DNA of 10,182 nt from G039029935 sp039029935 (GCA_039029935.1 JBCCFC010000405.1:1-10182), one strand, 5' to 3'. Counted from the first letter of the stretch, positions 1 to 6,563 are shown. Translations and numbers: made by a program. The notes: a model not told the origin generated them from the letters alone.

Positions 1-374
1 CGTGATAGTCCACCGTATCCGGGGCCATCGTTCCAACTACCCTCGGTCGCAATGTCATAGGTAACAGCGATGGCTGTATTGATTTGTGATTCTGTTTCGT
101 TTGGTTCAAGTTGCGCAGTGGGCAGTGATGTATTGATGAACGCTATTGAGAGTGTTGTGGTTGATCCGGAGCCATCCCAGTTGTCGGCAAAGGGGCCAAA
201 AAGCGTGGGATATCCTGTCTCAAAGTGGTCTGTCCAAATTGGTGTGCTTGCTTGCGCTTGTGTAAGTTGTGATGCTACGGGCATACGCGCGGACATGCTA
301 TGGGTGGTGAGCCAAAACGCCACACAACAAGCAACAATACTCACAATAGACTGTCGAATGTTTCGAGTATGCAT
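1..374 (-). CDS. Secreted protein of unknown function, N-terminal part (truncated by window edge)
   Basis: An open frame runs from ATG at 374-372 to the window edge without a stop, giving 124 codons of an incomplete gene. A strong Shine-Dalgarno AAAGGAGG (378-385) lies only 3 nt before the ATG, which is closer than usual, but no better in-frame start exists. Residues 1-29 look like a signal peptide: Arg4 and Arg7, a hydrophobic stretch SIVSIVACCVAFWL, then SMSA as a possible cleavage site. The exported part begins with a Gln/Ala/Thr-rich segment, then a beta-rich region with DHFETG, DNWDGSGS and a Gly-rich end. I do not recognise the family. The DHFETG-type opening resembles the start of lectin- or jelly-roll-like modules, as in the neighbouring protease, but this is weak. 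The gene is divergent from the protease and shares about 430 bp of upstream DNA with it. Confidence 0.75.
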   Translation of the reverse strand, partial: MHTRNIRQSIVSIVACCVAFWLTTHSMSARMPVASQLTQAQASTPIWTDHFETGYPTLFGPFADNWDGSGSTTTLSIAFINTSLPTAQLEPNETESQINTAIAVTYDIATEGSWNDGPGYGGLS

Positions 375-803
375 ATGCCTCCTTTCAGTTATTCATCATA
401 AACGGTATTTTGTTGATGTACTTCCTTACCCCTCTGGATTTTCGATGAATGCTGGTGATGTTGATTATCAGTTTACCATGATCCAAAGATTGATTGAATA
501 GTTATTTGTCCCATTGTTCTAGGACATAAATCAGTTTTTTGCTTCATTTGTCGTGGATTTTTTTATCGTTGACCCACAATCAACATACAAAAACCTTGGC
601 GAAATGAGTTGTGGAATGACGACAGCAGTGCGATAGAGATGCTATAGAGATGCGACAAAAATCTATAGGAATAGAAGCAGTTTATCTCTTCACGTGCAAA
701 AAACACCTTGCAACCTCATTCTTTTAAGTGAATGTCCAAGAATTGGATAGCATGATACAGAACAGCTTTACAACCAACTTAGAAAAAAGGAATTCGCTTA
801 AAA
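375..803. other. Intergenic region between two divergent genes for exported proteins
   Basis: This AT-rich stretch must carry the promoters of both flanking genes. Frames crossing it show no protein-like sequence or convincing ribosome binding site of their own. I could not pick out a convincing -35/-10 pair for either gene. The plus-strand gene has an AAAAAAGGA stretch (783-791) ahead of its ATG. The only structured element I found is the repeat/hairpin cluster at 633-668. No RNA gene is apparent. Confidence 0.6.
633..668. repeat. Direct repeat with 11-bp period plus inverted repeat (possible regulatory site)
   Basis: The 10-mer ATAGAGATGC occurs twice, at 633-642 and 644-653, so the copies are 11 bp apart, about one helical turn. 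The second copy also overlaps an inverted repeat: CTATAGA (642-648) pairs with TCTATAG (662-668) across a 13-nt loop. It lies about 135 bp upstream of the protease start. Same-face direct repeats of this kind can bind a regulator, but nothing here names one. Confidence 0.4.
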
Positions 804-3800
804 ATGAGTAAAAAGAAATTTATGAACCGATCTATACCTTTGCTTCTATTGATTTGGCTCTTTCTCTCATCGACACCAGTGGTAGCGCAAAATCTACCAA
901 CCGGAACATCGTTTGGAGATCAACTTTCGCAGCATACAATTGACCAAAAAGGGACCCGACAGGCGCAATCTGCGGCGCGGCAATCACGCCAAGCACTTTC
1001 TGCTCCGCAGCAGGAGTCAACGCCAGCCCCCGCATCAACGATGGAGGTGATGCCAAGCATAGCGGATGATGAACCAGAGAGTCTGGGCGGCAATCAAGCA
1101 ACTTGTTATGACTATATTGAGGATGGTGGGTTTGAGCATAGTGCTGAACAGGAAGGCCCTTGGTGGTTTGAAGGCAATGCCAGCTATGACACCGAAGACG
1201 TGCAACGTGGCTATTGGTCGGCTTATCTATCGACCTATCAGATGGGCCATGATGAATATTCGTATATGTGGCAAACCATCGATATTCCAGATTCGTATCG
1301 ACGACTAGAGCTTCAGTTTGACACATTGGCCTATGCCGGCGACCCTGGCGATGAGGTCTATGTGAGTATCTATGATGAATTTTTTGAGAACCGACTCGAT
1401 TACGGCAATATTCCCTATGCCGAGCTTTATCAGTGGTATCGCTGGAGTTTTCGCACCGATGCCCGATTAGGTGGGCGTACTGTCAACCTGCTCTTTCACA
1501 TCCAGCATGACAATGACAACTACTATAGTGGCGTGAACTTTGATAACGTCCATTTGACCATCTGCACACGCAACAGTGATAATCAATCTGATGACAATCG
1601 ACCTGATGACGATGATGAACCTGTGGCGACATCCACACCGACCGCTACCTATCGACCCACCAATACACCTCGACCCACCAATACGACCCGACCGACCAAT
1701 ACGCCACTGCCGACGGCTACAGCGACATCCCGACCGACCAATACGCCATTACCACCAGCATTTACGCCTCCACCAACCAGTACGCCACTGCCGCCAACCA
1801 GTACGCCACTGCCGCCAACAGCCACTCCGATTCCACCGACGCCAACATACACACCGACCAGCGCACCATTACCAGGCGTTAATCTACGTGTAGGGTCATT
1901 GGAAGTATCGCAAGGTACACAGAATGCCAGCGACAATGTGCCATTGGTTGCCAACCGCCTGGGCATCGCCCGCCTCTTTGTGGATGTGCAAGGCCAGTTT
2001 GACCGTGTTAGCGGTGTCACAGCGCAGTTGCACGCGGCGCGCAATGGTCGGGAATTGGCCGATTCACCCATCAGTCCGTTCAATTTTGGCAGCAGGATTG
2101 AGGCTGTCAAGAACCCTGACCGTCGCAATTTTAACCAATCGCTTAACTTTCAGTTGCCCGCAAGTTGGACCGCGGCGGGGCAGATCACCTTCTGGGTAAC
2201 GGTCAACCCAGGGCAAACCGTTGCCGAGGACACCTATGGCGATAACCAGAGCCAGCCTATTGCGATGAGCTTCCGCGAGGCGGCTCCGTTGGAAGTTGTA
2301 CTCGTCCCTATCGCCTATCAACAAAATGGGTCGGGGCCTGTATACCGTCCAAATATGACAGCGGAAAACAGCTTTGGTTTGGGTATTCTACAAAAGCTCT
2401 ATCCCATCTCGAATATTGACTACTCAATTCATCCTGAATATACCTATCGTGGGGACATGAAAACAGCTAGCGGTTGGAACAACCTGCTCAAGGAAATTTC
2501 AGATTTGCGAGCCAGAGAGCAACCCGGTTTGCCTTATTTTGCCGAGTCCCTGCCAAAATATTATGGTGTTCTACCCCAAGAGGCTGTGTACTATGGTGGT
2601 TTGGCCTATCAGCCAGGCACAACCGGATTGGGCTTGGTTGAATCGCCCAGCATTGCCGCCCACGAAATCGGGCATAATCTTGGATTGAGTCACGCAAACT
2701 GTGGCAACCCTGCTGGTGTTGACCCCAACTATCCCTATGCCAACGCTGGCATCGGGCAGATTGGTGTAGACATTGCGACACAGGGCTTGGTTTCGGATGT
2801 AGGACACTATGACTTCATGAGCTATTGTAGCCCTGTGTGGGTTTCGGACTACCACTATCGCCGTATGTTTGGTGTACTCCATAGTGCGCTCAACCAACAG
2901 CGTAGCCAGCCCCGGCATACGCAAAGCACCAGCGAAGGGTGGCTCATTTCGGGTCGTATCTACCCCGACCAGACAGCAACCTTGGATAACGTCATCACCA
3001 CGCCATCAGAGGCGATTGTCCAGATGCCAGGTGTGGGCCACTATGAGCTTGTACTGATTGACCAAACTGATAACATCCCATTCCGCTACAGCTTTAACTC
3101 TGCCACCATCACGGAAAAGCATGATGGTGTCCAGCCGTCGGACTTTGCCTTTGTGGTCCCACCCATTGCTAACCTCAAGCAGATTGAAATTCGCCAAGGC
3201 AAGCGGATTCTTGCCAGCATGACCGCTGCTGATGCACCACCATCGCTGAGTCTTCCGCAGGCATTTAACTTAGGCGGGGATGATGATGAGGTGAGCTTAT
3301 CGTGGATCGTTGGCAGTGGGTCGCGCAGTGCATCAGATGCATCTCAGTCACACACCACCGTCAATGTACGCTATAGCCGAGACCAAGGCGCAACTTGGCA
3401 GACATTGGCCGTTGACATGACCGACAGCCGCTTCAACATGAGTAAGACACAGCTACCTGCCAGCGACAATGGGCTGATTGAGTTGATGGCCGTAGATCGC
3501 ACACAGGCTACCACAGAGCGCATCGAAATTGGTGCGGTTGGCGACAAAGCGCCATACGTCGGTATTGTCTCCGATGAGGCAAAAGAATTCTATTCTGGTG
3601 AACCAATCATGTTAGAAGGCATGGCAATGGACATGGAAGATGGTAAGGTTGCGGAGAGCCAAATGGCGTGGTCGTCAGACAGGCTGGGTCAACTGGGGTC
3701 AGGACAAACGCTGCTCCTCACCCAGTGGTTAAGCCCGGGTACCTATACCATTCACCTGTCTGCCACCGACAGCGCAGGCAACACCACGACCGATACCACA

Positions 3801-3857
3801 CAGGTGCAGGTCCGTGCAGCTGATTCACAGATTTTCTTGCCCATAGTTTCGCGATAA
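804..3857 (+). CDS. Secreted multidomain metzincin-type zinc metalloprotease
   Basis: An exported zinc endopeptidase, predicted from the metzincin signature HEIGHNLGLSH at residues 620-630 (zinc ligands His620, His624 and His630, catalytic Glu621) and a Met-turn FMSYC with Met672. Order of parts: signal peptide 1-28 (KKK, leucine-rich core, VVA then Gln29); Gln/Ala/Ser-rich segment to about 95; a jelly-roll-like beta domain bracketed by Cys101 and Cys254; an Asp-rich stretch (about 258-272) that could bind calcium; a Pro/Thr linker 273-357; a CARDB-like beta domain about 359-490; the protease domain about 495-700; further beta-rich sequence 715-910; a PKD/Ig-like domain 913-1007; and the tail QIFLPIVSR. 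The only other cysteines, 633 and 675, flank the active site and probably pair. The start is chosen for its basic residues before the hydrophobic core; Met7 is an alternative. Likely role: degrading extracellular protein. The peptidase family within the metzincins is not assigned. Confidence 0.9.
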   Translation: MSKKKFMNRSIPLLLLIWLFLSSTPVVAQNLPTGTSFGDQLSQHTIDQKGTRQAQSAARQSRQALSAPQQESTPAPASTMEVMPSIADDEPESLGGNQATCYDYIEDGGFEHSAEQEGPWWFEGNASYDTEDVQRGYWSAYLSTYQMGHDEYSYMWQTIDIPDSYRRLELQFDTLAYAGDPGDEVYVSIYDEFFENRLDYGNIPYAELYQWYRWSFRTDARLGGRTVNLLFHIQHDNDNYYSGVNFDNVHLTICTRNSDNQSDDNRPDDDDEPVATSTPTATYRPTNTPRPTNTTRPTNTPLPTATATSRPTNTPLPPAFTPPPTSTPLPPTSTPLPPTATPIPPTPTYTPTSAPLPGVNLRVGSLEVSQGTQNASDNVPLVANRLGIARLFVDVQGQFDRVSGVTAQLHAARNGRELADSPISPFNFGSRIEAVKNPDRRNFNQSLNFQLPASWTAAGQITFWVTVNPGQTVAEDTYGDNQSQPIAMSFREAAPLEVVLVPIAYQQNGSGPVYRPNMTAENSFGLGILQKLYPISNIDYSIHPEYTYRGDMKTASGWNNLLKEISDLRAREQPGLPYFAESLPKYYGVLPQEAVYYGGLAYQPGTTGLGLVESPSIAAHEIGHNLGLSHANCGNPAGVDPNYPYANAGIGQIGVDIATQGLVSDVGHYDFMSYCSPVWVSDYHYRRMFGVLHSALNQQRSQPRHTQSTSEGWLISGRIYPDQTATLDNVITTPSEAIVQMPGVGHYELVLIDQTDNIPFRYSFNSATITEKHDGVQPSDFAFVVPPIANLKQIEIRQGKRILASMTAADAPPSLSLPQAFNLGGDDDEVSLSWIVGSGSRSASDASQSHTTVNVRYSRDQGATWQTLAVDMTDSRFNMSKTQLPASDNGLIELMAVDRTQATTERIEIGAVGDKAPYVGIVSDEAKEFYSGEPIMLEGMAMDMEDGKVAESQMAWSSDRLGQLGSGQTLLLTQWLSPGTYTIHLSATDSAGNTTTDTTQVQVRAADSQIFLPIVSR
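1629..1874 (+). repeat. Pro/Thr-rich interdomain linker encoded by degenerate tandem repeats
   Basis: This stretch inside the protease gene encodes repeated RPTNTP and LPPTSTP units (residues about 276-357). At DNA level it is a degenerate tandem array. The clearest part is a perfect 21-bp duplication at 1775-1795 and 1796-1816, each unit containing CAGTACGCCACTGCC. Such linkers keep extracellular domains apart and are often O-glycosylated. Tandem copies of this kind can change number by slippage in steps that keep the frame. Confidence 0.85.
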
Positions 3858-3881
3858 CCTGCATGAGAATTTAACGGGCAT

Positions 3882-3936
3882 AAAAAAAGTTGAGAAGATA
3901 ATCTTGTATGTACAAATTATCTTCTCAACTTTTTTA
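3882..3936. terminator. Bidirectional Rho-independent terminator
   Basis: A near-perfect palindrome: AAAAAAGTTGAGAAGATAAT (3883-3902) pairs with its exact complement at 3916-3935. After a single bulged C at 3903 the pairing continues with TTGTA (3904-3908) against TACAA (3911-3915), leaving almost no loop. The arm ends in six T on the plus strand and in seven A (3882-3888), which is T on the minus strand. The hairpin can therefore stop transcription in both directions, which fits its place between the convergent protease and nuclease genes. It starts 25 bp after the protease stop codon. Confidence 0.9.
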
Positions 3937-3939
3937 CTA

Positions 3940-3968
3940 CCGCTCCACCGCTCCACCGCTCCACCGCT
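3940..3968. repeat. 8-bp tandem repeat (CCGCTCCA, about 3.6 copies)
   Basis: CCGCTCCA is repeated exactly at 3940-3947, 3948-3955 and 3956-3963, with a partial copy at 3964-3968. It fills the space between the bidirectional terminator and the stop codon (3968-3970) of the minus-strand nuclease gene. Its last copy touches that stop codon. The octamer period matches that of the unrelated-looking repeat at 10118-10182. Confidence 0.9.
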
Positions 3969-4534
3969 TACAACGCCTCGTCACACCCATGTCGATAACC
4001 ACAGCCGGCACAGCGATAGGCATCGTTGTGCTGGCGAGGTACATTGCGGCCAGAACCGTTGCGGCCAGCCTGTGCATCTCGAATTTCGTCGGCAATATCA
4101 AGCACCTGTTGACGCAGCGTCTCAGTGTAGGGTACTTTGAAGGTGACATCGGCATAACGAATATAGCCATAGGGTGGGGCTGTGCCTTCAAGGTCTTCCA
4201 GTAACAAACAGTATGTGCCAAGCTGTAGAATATGGTTTTTATAGGGTTGAGCGGCAGCGTGAGTTCTCCCCATCATCTGTCTACTTTTGAACTCCACAGG
4301 GATGGTGACGGTTCGCCAGCCCTCTTTAATTTCCAACAGATAGTCCGGTTTGCCCACCAGCCCATAGCGATAGCTCACCAACGGTTTGTCAATGTCCTGA
4401 CGAATGCCAGTGTCACTGTAGACGATTTCGCCTTGCGGTAGACCTGTTCGCTGTTGAGTGCGTTGGCTGATTGTGAGTAGGAGGATGCCTATGATGAGAA
4501 TGGCGATGATTGTGAGTAGGATGTAGATAATCAT
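3968..4534 (-). CDS. Membrane-anchored Cas4-like PD-(D/E)XK nuclease
   Basis: A protein of 188 residues with one N-terminal membrane helix (about 1-22, IIYILLTIIAILIIGILLL). Basic residues right after the helix (SQRTQQR) place the rest in the cytoplasm. The body has Cas4/Dna2-type nuclease motifs: GKPD (Asp64), PVEFK (Glu81 and Lys83), QLGTY (Gln104 to Tyr108), and a C-terminal CAGCGYRHGC with Cys175, Cys178 and Cys184. Cas4 enzymes use three such cysteines plus one near the N-terminus to hold a 4Fe-4S cluster; no N-terminal cysteine is present here. The start is the ATG 10 nt after the upstream gene's stop. A GTG start at 4591 would add 19 residues and a 47-nt overlap and has no ribosome binding site. 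No CRISPR array or other cas gene is in the window, so this is not evidence for CRISPR. I recall similar stand-alone proteins in Chloroflexota. Probably co-transcribed with the upstream nucleotidyltransferase gene. Confidence 0.85.
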   Translation of the reverse strand: MIIYILLTIIAILIIGILLLTISQRTQQRTGLPQGEIVYSDTGIRQDIDKPLVSYRYGLVGKPDYLLEIKEGWRTVTIPVEFKSRQMMGRTHAAAQPYKNHILQLGTYCLLLEDLEGTAPPYGYIRYADVTFKVPYTETLRQQVLDIADEIRDAQAGRNGSGRNVPRQHNDAYRCAGCGYRHGCDEAL

Positions 4535-4544
4535 GAAGATGGCT

Positions 4545-5093
4545 TTATGAAGTTCCTTGATACATTTCGAGTAAAAGAGCAAATTGCTCACGAAATTCGG
4601 TCGGGTCTTGTTTGAGGCTTTTTGTGGCGTAATGGGTCATAATCTCATCAAAATATTCAGTCAATTGTGAAATCTCAATTCTTTCTGTTTCGAGCAACGA
4701 AAGCACATCTGCAAAATCGTCTTCCGTGCCACGCTCAATTTTACTAAGGGCGAGGCTGTACAAATCGTAATGGAAGACATCCAACTGCCCATATCGTCCA
4801 ATATATTCACTTCGTTCTTTGTGGCCCGCAGGAACAGGGATAAAATCCTCTGGTGAGGCTTCTTCAATATTGAGTGAAAGCGTTTCTTTGAGTTCACGAA
4901 TCGCATTGATGAACGCACTGTGATCTTCGTTAGCAATATCAAAACTGATATCGATATCCAGCGTCTGCTGCCGAAGCCCTTCATAGACCATTGTTGTGCC
5001 GCCAACAAGATAAAGACGACCTGGCTTTGTAAAACGCCTGCCAAGTCGCTGTAAAAATAGCTCGATGCGCTGGCGATCAACTCTTTGTCGCAT
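4545..5093 (-). CDS. Nucleotidyltransferase of the AbiEii/DUF6036-like type
   Basis: A protein of 182 residues with the nucleotidyltransferase core: LYLVGGTTM (Gly31-Gly32) followed by TLDIDISFD with Asp46 and Asp48 as the metal-binding pair. Asp105 in GQLDVF is a plausible third acidic residue. A later KIERGTEDDFADV (about 118-130) matches the conserved Lys/Arg-Asp region of AbiEii-like and DUF6036 proteins. These enzymes transfer nucleotides to RNA or protein targets, and several act as toxins of type IV toxin-antitoxin or abortive-infection systems; the substrate here is unknown. The ATG at 5093 has AAGGA 9 nt upstream, inside the end of the preceding gene. The two genes overlap by 17 nt, so translation is probably coupled. 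The gene is followed after 10 nt by the membrane-anchored nuclease. Confidence 0.82.
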   Translation of the reverse strand: MRQRVDRQRIELFLQRLGRRFTKPGRLYLVGGTTMVYEGLRQQTLDIDISFDIANEDHSAFINAIRELKETLSLNIEEASPEDFIPVPAGHKERSEYIGRYGQLDVFHYDLYSLALSKIERGTEDDFADVLSLLETERIEISQLTEYFDEIMTHYATKSLKQDPTEFREQFALLLEMYQGTS

Positions 5094-5610
5094 AGTGCGG
5101 GTTCCTTTTTTCCAATTTTAGCTGTTCAAAAAATAAATCGATGGTTTTGTTGAAGGCTGCTAACCGATTAAATGGATAACGAGAGCGAGCCTGCCACGCA
5201 TCTGCTAAATCATATAACCCAAGTTTGCCAAAACGCTCTTCTGGAGATGGAAGCCCCAATGATTGGGAAAATAAATCAGGTAAGAGGGTCATATTTTGTA
5301 AATAAAGCCCAAGACGAGACTTCCATAATCTTTGTAAGTACACTGCTGCCATATAATACGTCTGTAAATCTAGGGCTGCTTCAGTATCAAGCTGATTGGA
5401 CAAACTGGGGACATACTGTGCAAAAGATGAATAGCGAATAAAGAGGGGAATCAAGGCTAAACGAAGTCGTGAGTCATTCTGGTTAATAATCGACGTGAGC
5501 AGTTGGTCTTGCGATGCAAAGTCAACATCACTGATAGCATCGCTCGGTGCAAGATAGGTGATGCCCCATTTGCGCAGCTCTGCCACCAATGTTTCTCTTG
5601 AGTACTCCAT
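5077..5610 (-). CDS. Helical protein of unknown function, partner of the nucleotidyltransferase
   Basis: A protein of 177 residues that I cannot assign to a named family. It is mostly helical by composition, with no signal peptide and no clear membrane segment. Features seen: an N-terminal RETLVAELRKWGITYL segment, a leucine-rich RLRLALIPLFIRY helix (about 48-60) reminiscent of an alpha-helical repeat, an aromatic QTYYMAAVYLQRLW segment, LLPDLF, and a basic C-terminus. GAAGGA lies 13 nt before the ATG, a little far. The gene overlaps the nucleotidyltransferase start by 17 nt. Overlapping order and similar size suggest the two act together, perhaps as antitoxin or regulator and toxin, but no DNA-binding motif proves that. 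It starts 110 nt after the stop of the upstream nuclease gene, with a palindrome between. Confidence 0.75.
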   Translation of the reverse strand: MEYSRETLVAELRKWGITYLAPSDAISDVDFASQDQLLTSIINQNDSRLRLALIPLFIRYSSFAQYVPSLSNQLDTEAALDLQTYYMAAVYLQRLWKSRLGLYLQNMTLLPDLFSQSLGLPSPEERFGKLGLYDLADAWQARSRYPFNRLAAFNKTIDLFFEQLKLEKRNPHYATKS

Positions 5611-5650
5611 AACTTTGTGTTTGTCCTTCCGCTATCCCGCATCTTAGGTA

Positions 5651-5718
5651 AGACCTTCGGGAGGTGACGACCATCTGTTTTGGAAGCCCTCAGATTTTCG
5701 TGTCACCCCCGAAGGTCT
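5651..5718. repeat. 68-bp imperfect palindrome (REP- or MITE-like)
   Basis: The left arm AGACCTTCGGGAGGTGAC (5651-5668) pairs with GTCACCCCCGAAGGTCT (5702-5718); the only mismatch is one missing base. Inside, ATCTG (5673-5677) pairs with CAGAT (5691-5695), making a stem within a stem. It sits 2 bp past the stop codon of the 5721-6563 gene and 40 bp ahead of the next gene on the same strand. No T-run follows on either strand, so it is not a standard intrinsic terminator. It could protect or attenuate the operon transcript, or be a small repeated element. Confidence 0.8.
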
Positions 5719-5720
5719 AA

Positions 5721-6563
5721 CTATAAATCATCAAACAAACTCATCTGCCGGACATTTTCCTGCGTTTTCAAATCAAATTTCCGCGTTAACACGCGTCCCT
5801 CATCCACACCATCCAACTCATTGATATTCTCCAAAATCGTCGGGACGCAATACTCAACCATCTCTTCGCGAATCTGCTTGGTGTTAAAGCGCAACACACG
5901 CCAGCCACGTGTCTCCAGCGAGTTGTCACGCAGGTTGTCGAGTGCCGCCTTCTCTGGATTGGCGTGCCACGTGTCGCCATCGGTTTCAACATCAATCTTG
6001 CCCGATGCACAGTAGATGGCAAAGTCAAGTGCATAATCCTGCCGCTTGCTCTTCACCTTCATCTGCACAAATTCCTGCCGTTCGGCCTTGATTTCGAGCC
6101 GTTTAAACTCGGCCCACAGACGATCTTCCAACGGGCTTTCGTTATAGAGATCATTGATCTCCACTGCATTGATAAACTTTTCCCATGTTGTGGGGATAAA
6201 GACGATGCGGCGTAGGCGGCGACTCAAGATGGGTTGTGGTAGTTGGCGTAATGGCTCCAATATGATCTGGTAGTACAGCCGATTGCTGCGGCTATCCATC
6301 GGTTGTTCGGGGAATAGCTGCCAGCGATAGGCTTTGTGGATGGCAAGGACACGCGCATAGTAGTAGATGCCATGTGCCTGCTGTCCAAACGCCTTGGTCT
6401 GATAGAAGGCCAGATAATGAGGCGGCCACTGTTTCTTTGCCCACTTCTCCGCACTACTGATGGGGATGCGATACCAGTGCTGGTCGCGCGCAATGTTGAA
6501 ATCGGCTAGATTGTTTAGGATGGTGACAAGTACGTTATTTCCGAATTCATTAGTCATAGACAT
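5721..6563 (-). CDS. DUF559/Vsr-like PD-(D/E)XK endonuclease with beta-clamp-binding tail
   Basis: A protein of 280 residues. The C-terminal part (about 140-250) is a DUF559-type nuclease domain of the Vsr-like group in the PD-(D/E)XK fold: ESPLEDRLWAEFKRL, then YALDFAIY (Asp180), KIDVETDGDTWH (Glu193, Asp195, His200), and GWRVLRFNTKQI, where the last conserved strand and helix are expected. The N-terminal half (about 1-135) is basic and aromatic, with ARDQHWYRIP, WPPHYLAFYQTKAFG and RRIVFIPTTW; I recall it with this nuclease domain in Chloroflexota but know no function. The last residues, QMSLF (273-277) then DDL, match the bacterial sliding-clamp-binding pentapeptide. Likely role: cutting DNA in repair or defence. 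Two starts are close, Met1 (6563) and Met3 (6557), and neither has a good ribosome binding site. Probably first gene of the minus-strand group; an ATTATA at 6629-6634 (TATAAT on the minus strand) may be its -10. Confidence 0.85.
   Translation of the reverse strand: MSMTNEFGNNVLVTILNNLADFNIARDQHWYRIPISSAEKWAKKQWPPHYLAFYQTKAFGQQAHGIYYYARVLAIHKAYRWQLFPEQPMDSRSNRLYYQIILEPLRQLPQPILSRRLRRIVFIPTTWEKFINAVEINDLYNESPLEDRLWAEFKRLEIKAERQEFVQMKVKSKRQDYALDFAIYCASGKIDVETDGDTWHANPEKAALDNLRDNSLETRGWRVLRFNTKQIREEMVEYCVPTILENINELDGVDEGRVLTRKFDLKTQENVRQMSLFDDL

Noticed and set aside
70..501. Plus-strand open frame of 143 codons
   Set aside because: It lies opposite the truncated secreted-protein gene, which has a signal peptide and a strong ribosome binding site; this frame has no protein-like features.
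1649..2128. Minus-strand open frame rich in Gly and Val inside the protease gene
   Set aside because: Its composition is simply the reverse reading of the Pro/Thr linker repeats.
3968..4591. Longer version of the Cas4-like nuclease starting at 4591
   Set aside because: The codon is GTG without a ribosome binding site, would overlap the upstream gene by 47 nt, and would add residues before the membrane helix that do not look conserved.
4617..5100. HYATKS occurring in both the nucleotidyltransferase and the C-terminus of its partner
   Set aside because: Codons differ and the flanking sequences do not match, so this is most likely coincidence and not duplication.
3968..6563. CRISPR-Cas locus suggested by a Cas4-like protein
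   Set aside because: No repeat-spacer array and no other cas gene is present on either strand; stand-alone Cas4-like nucleases are common.
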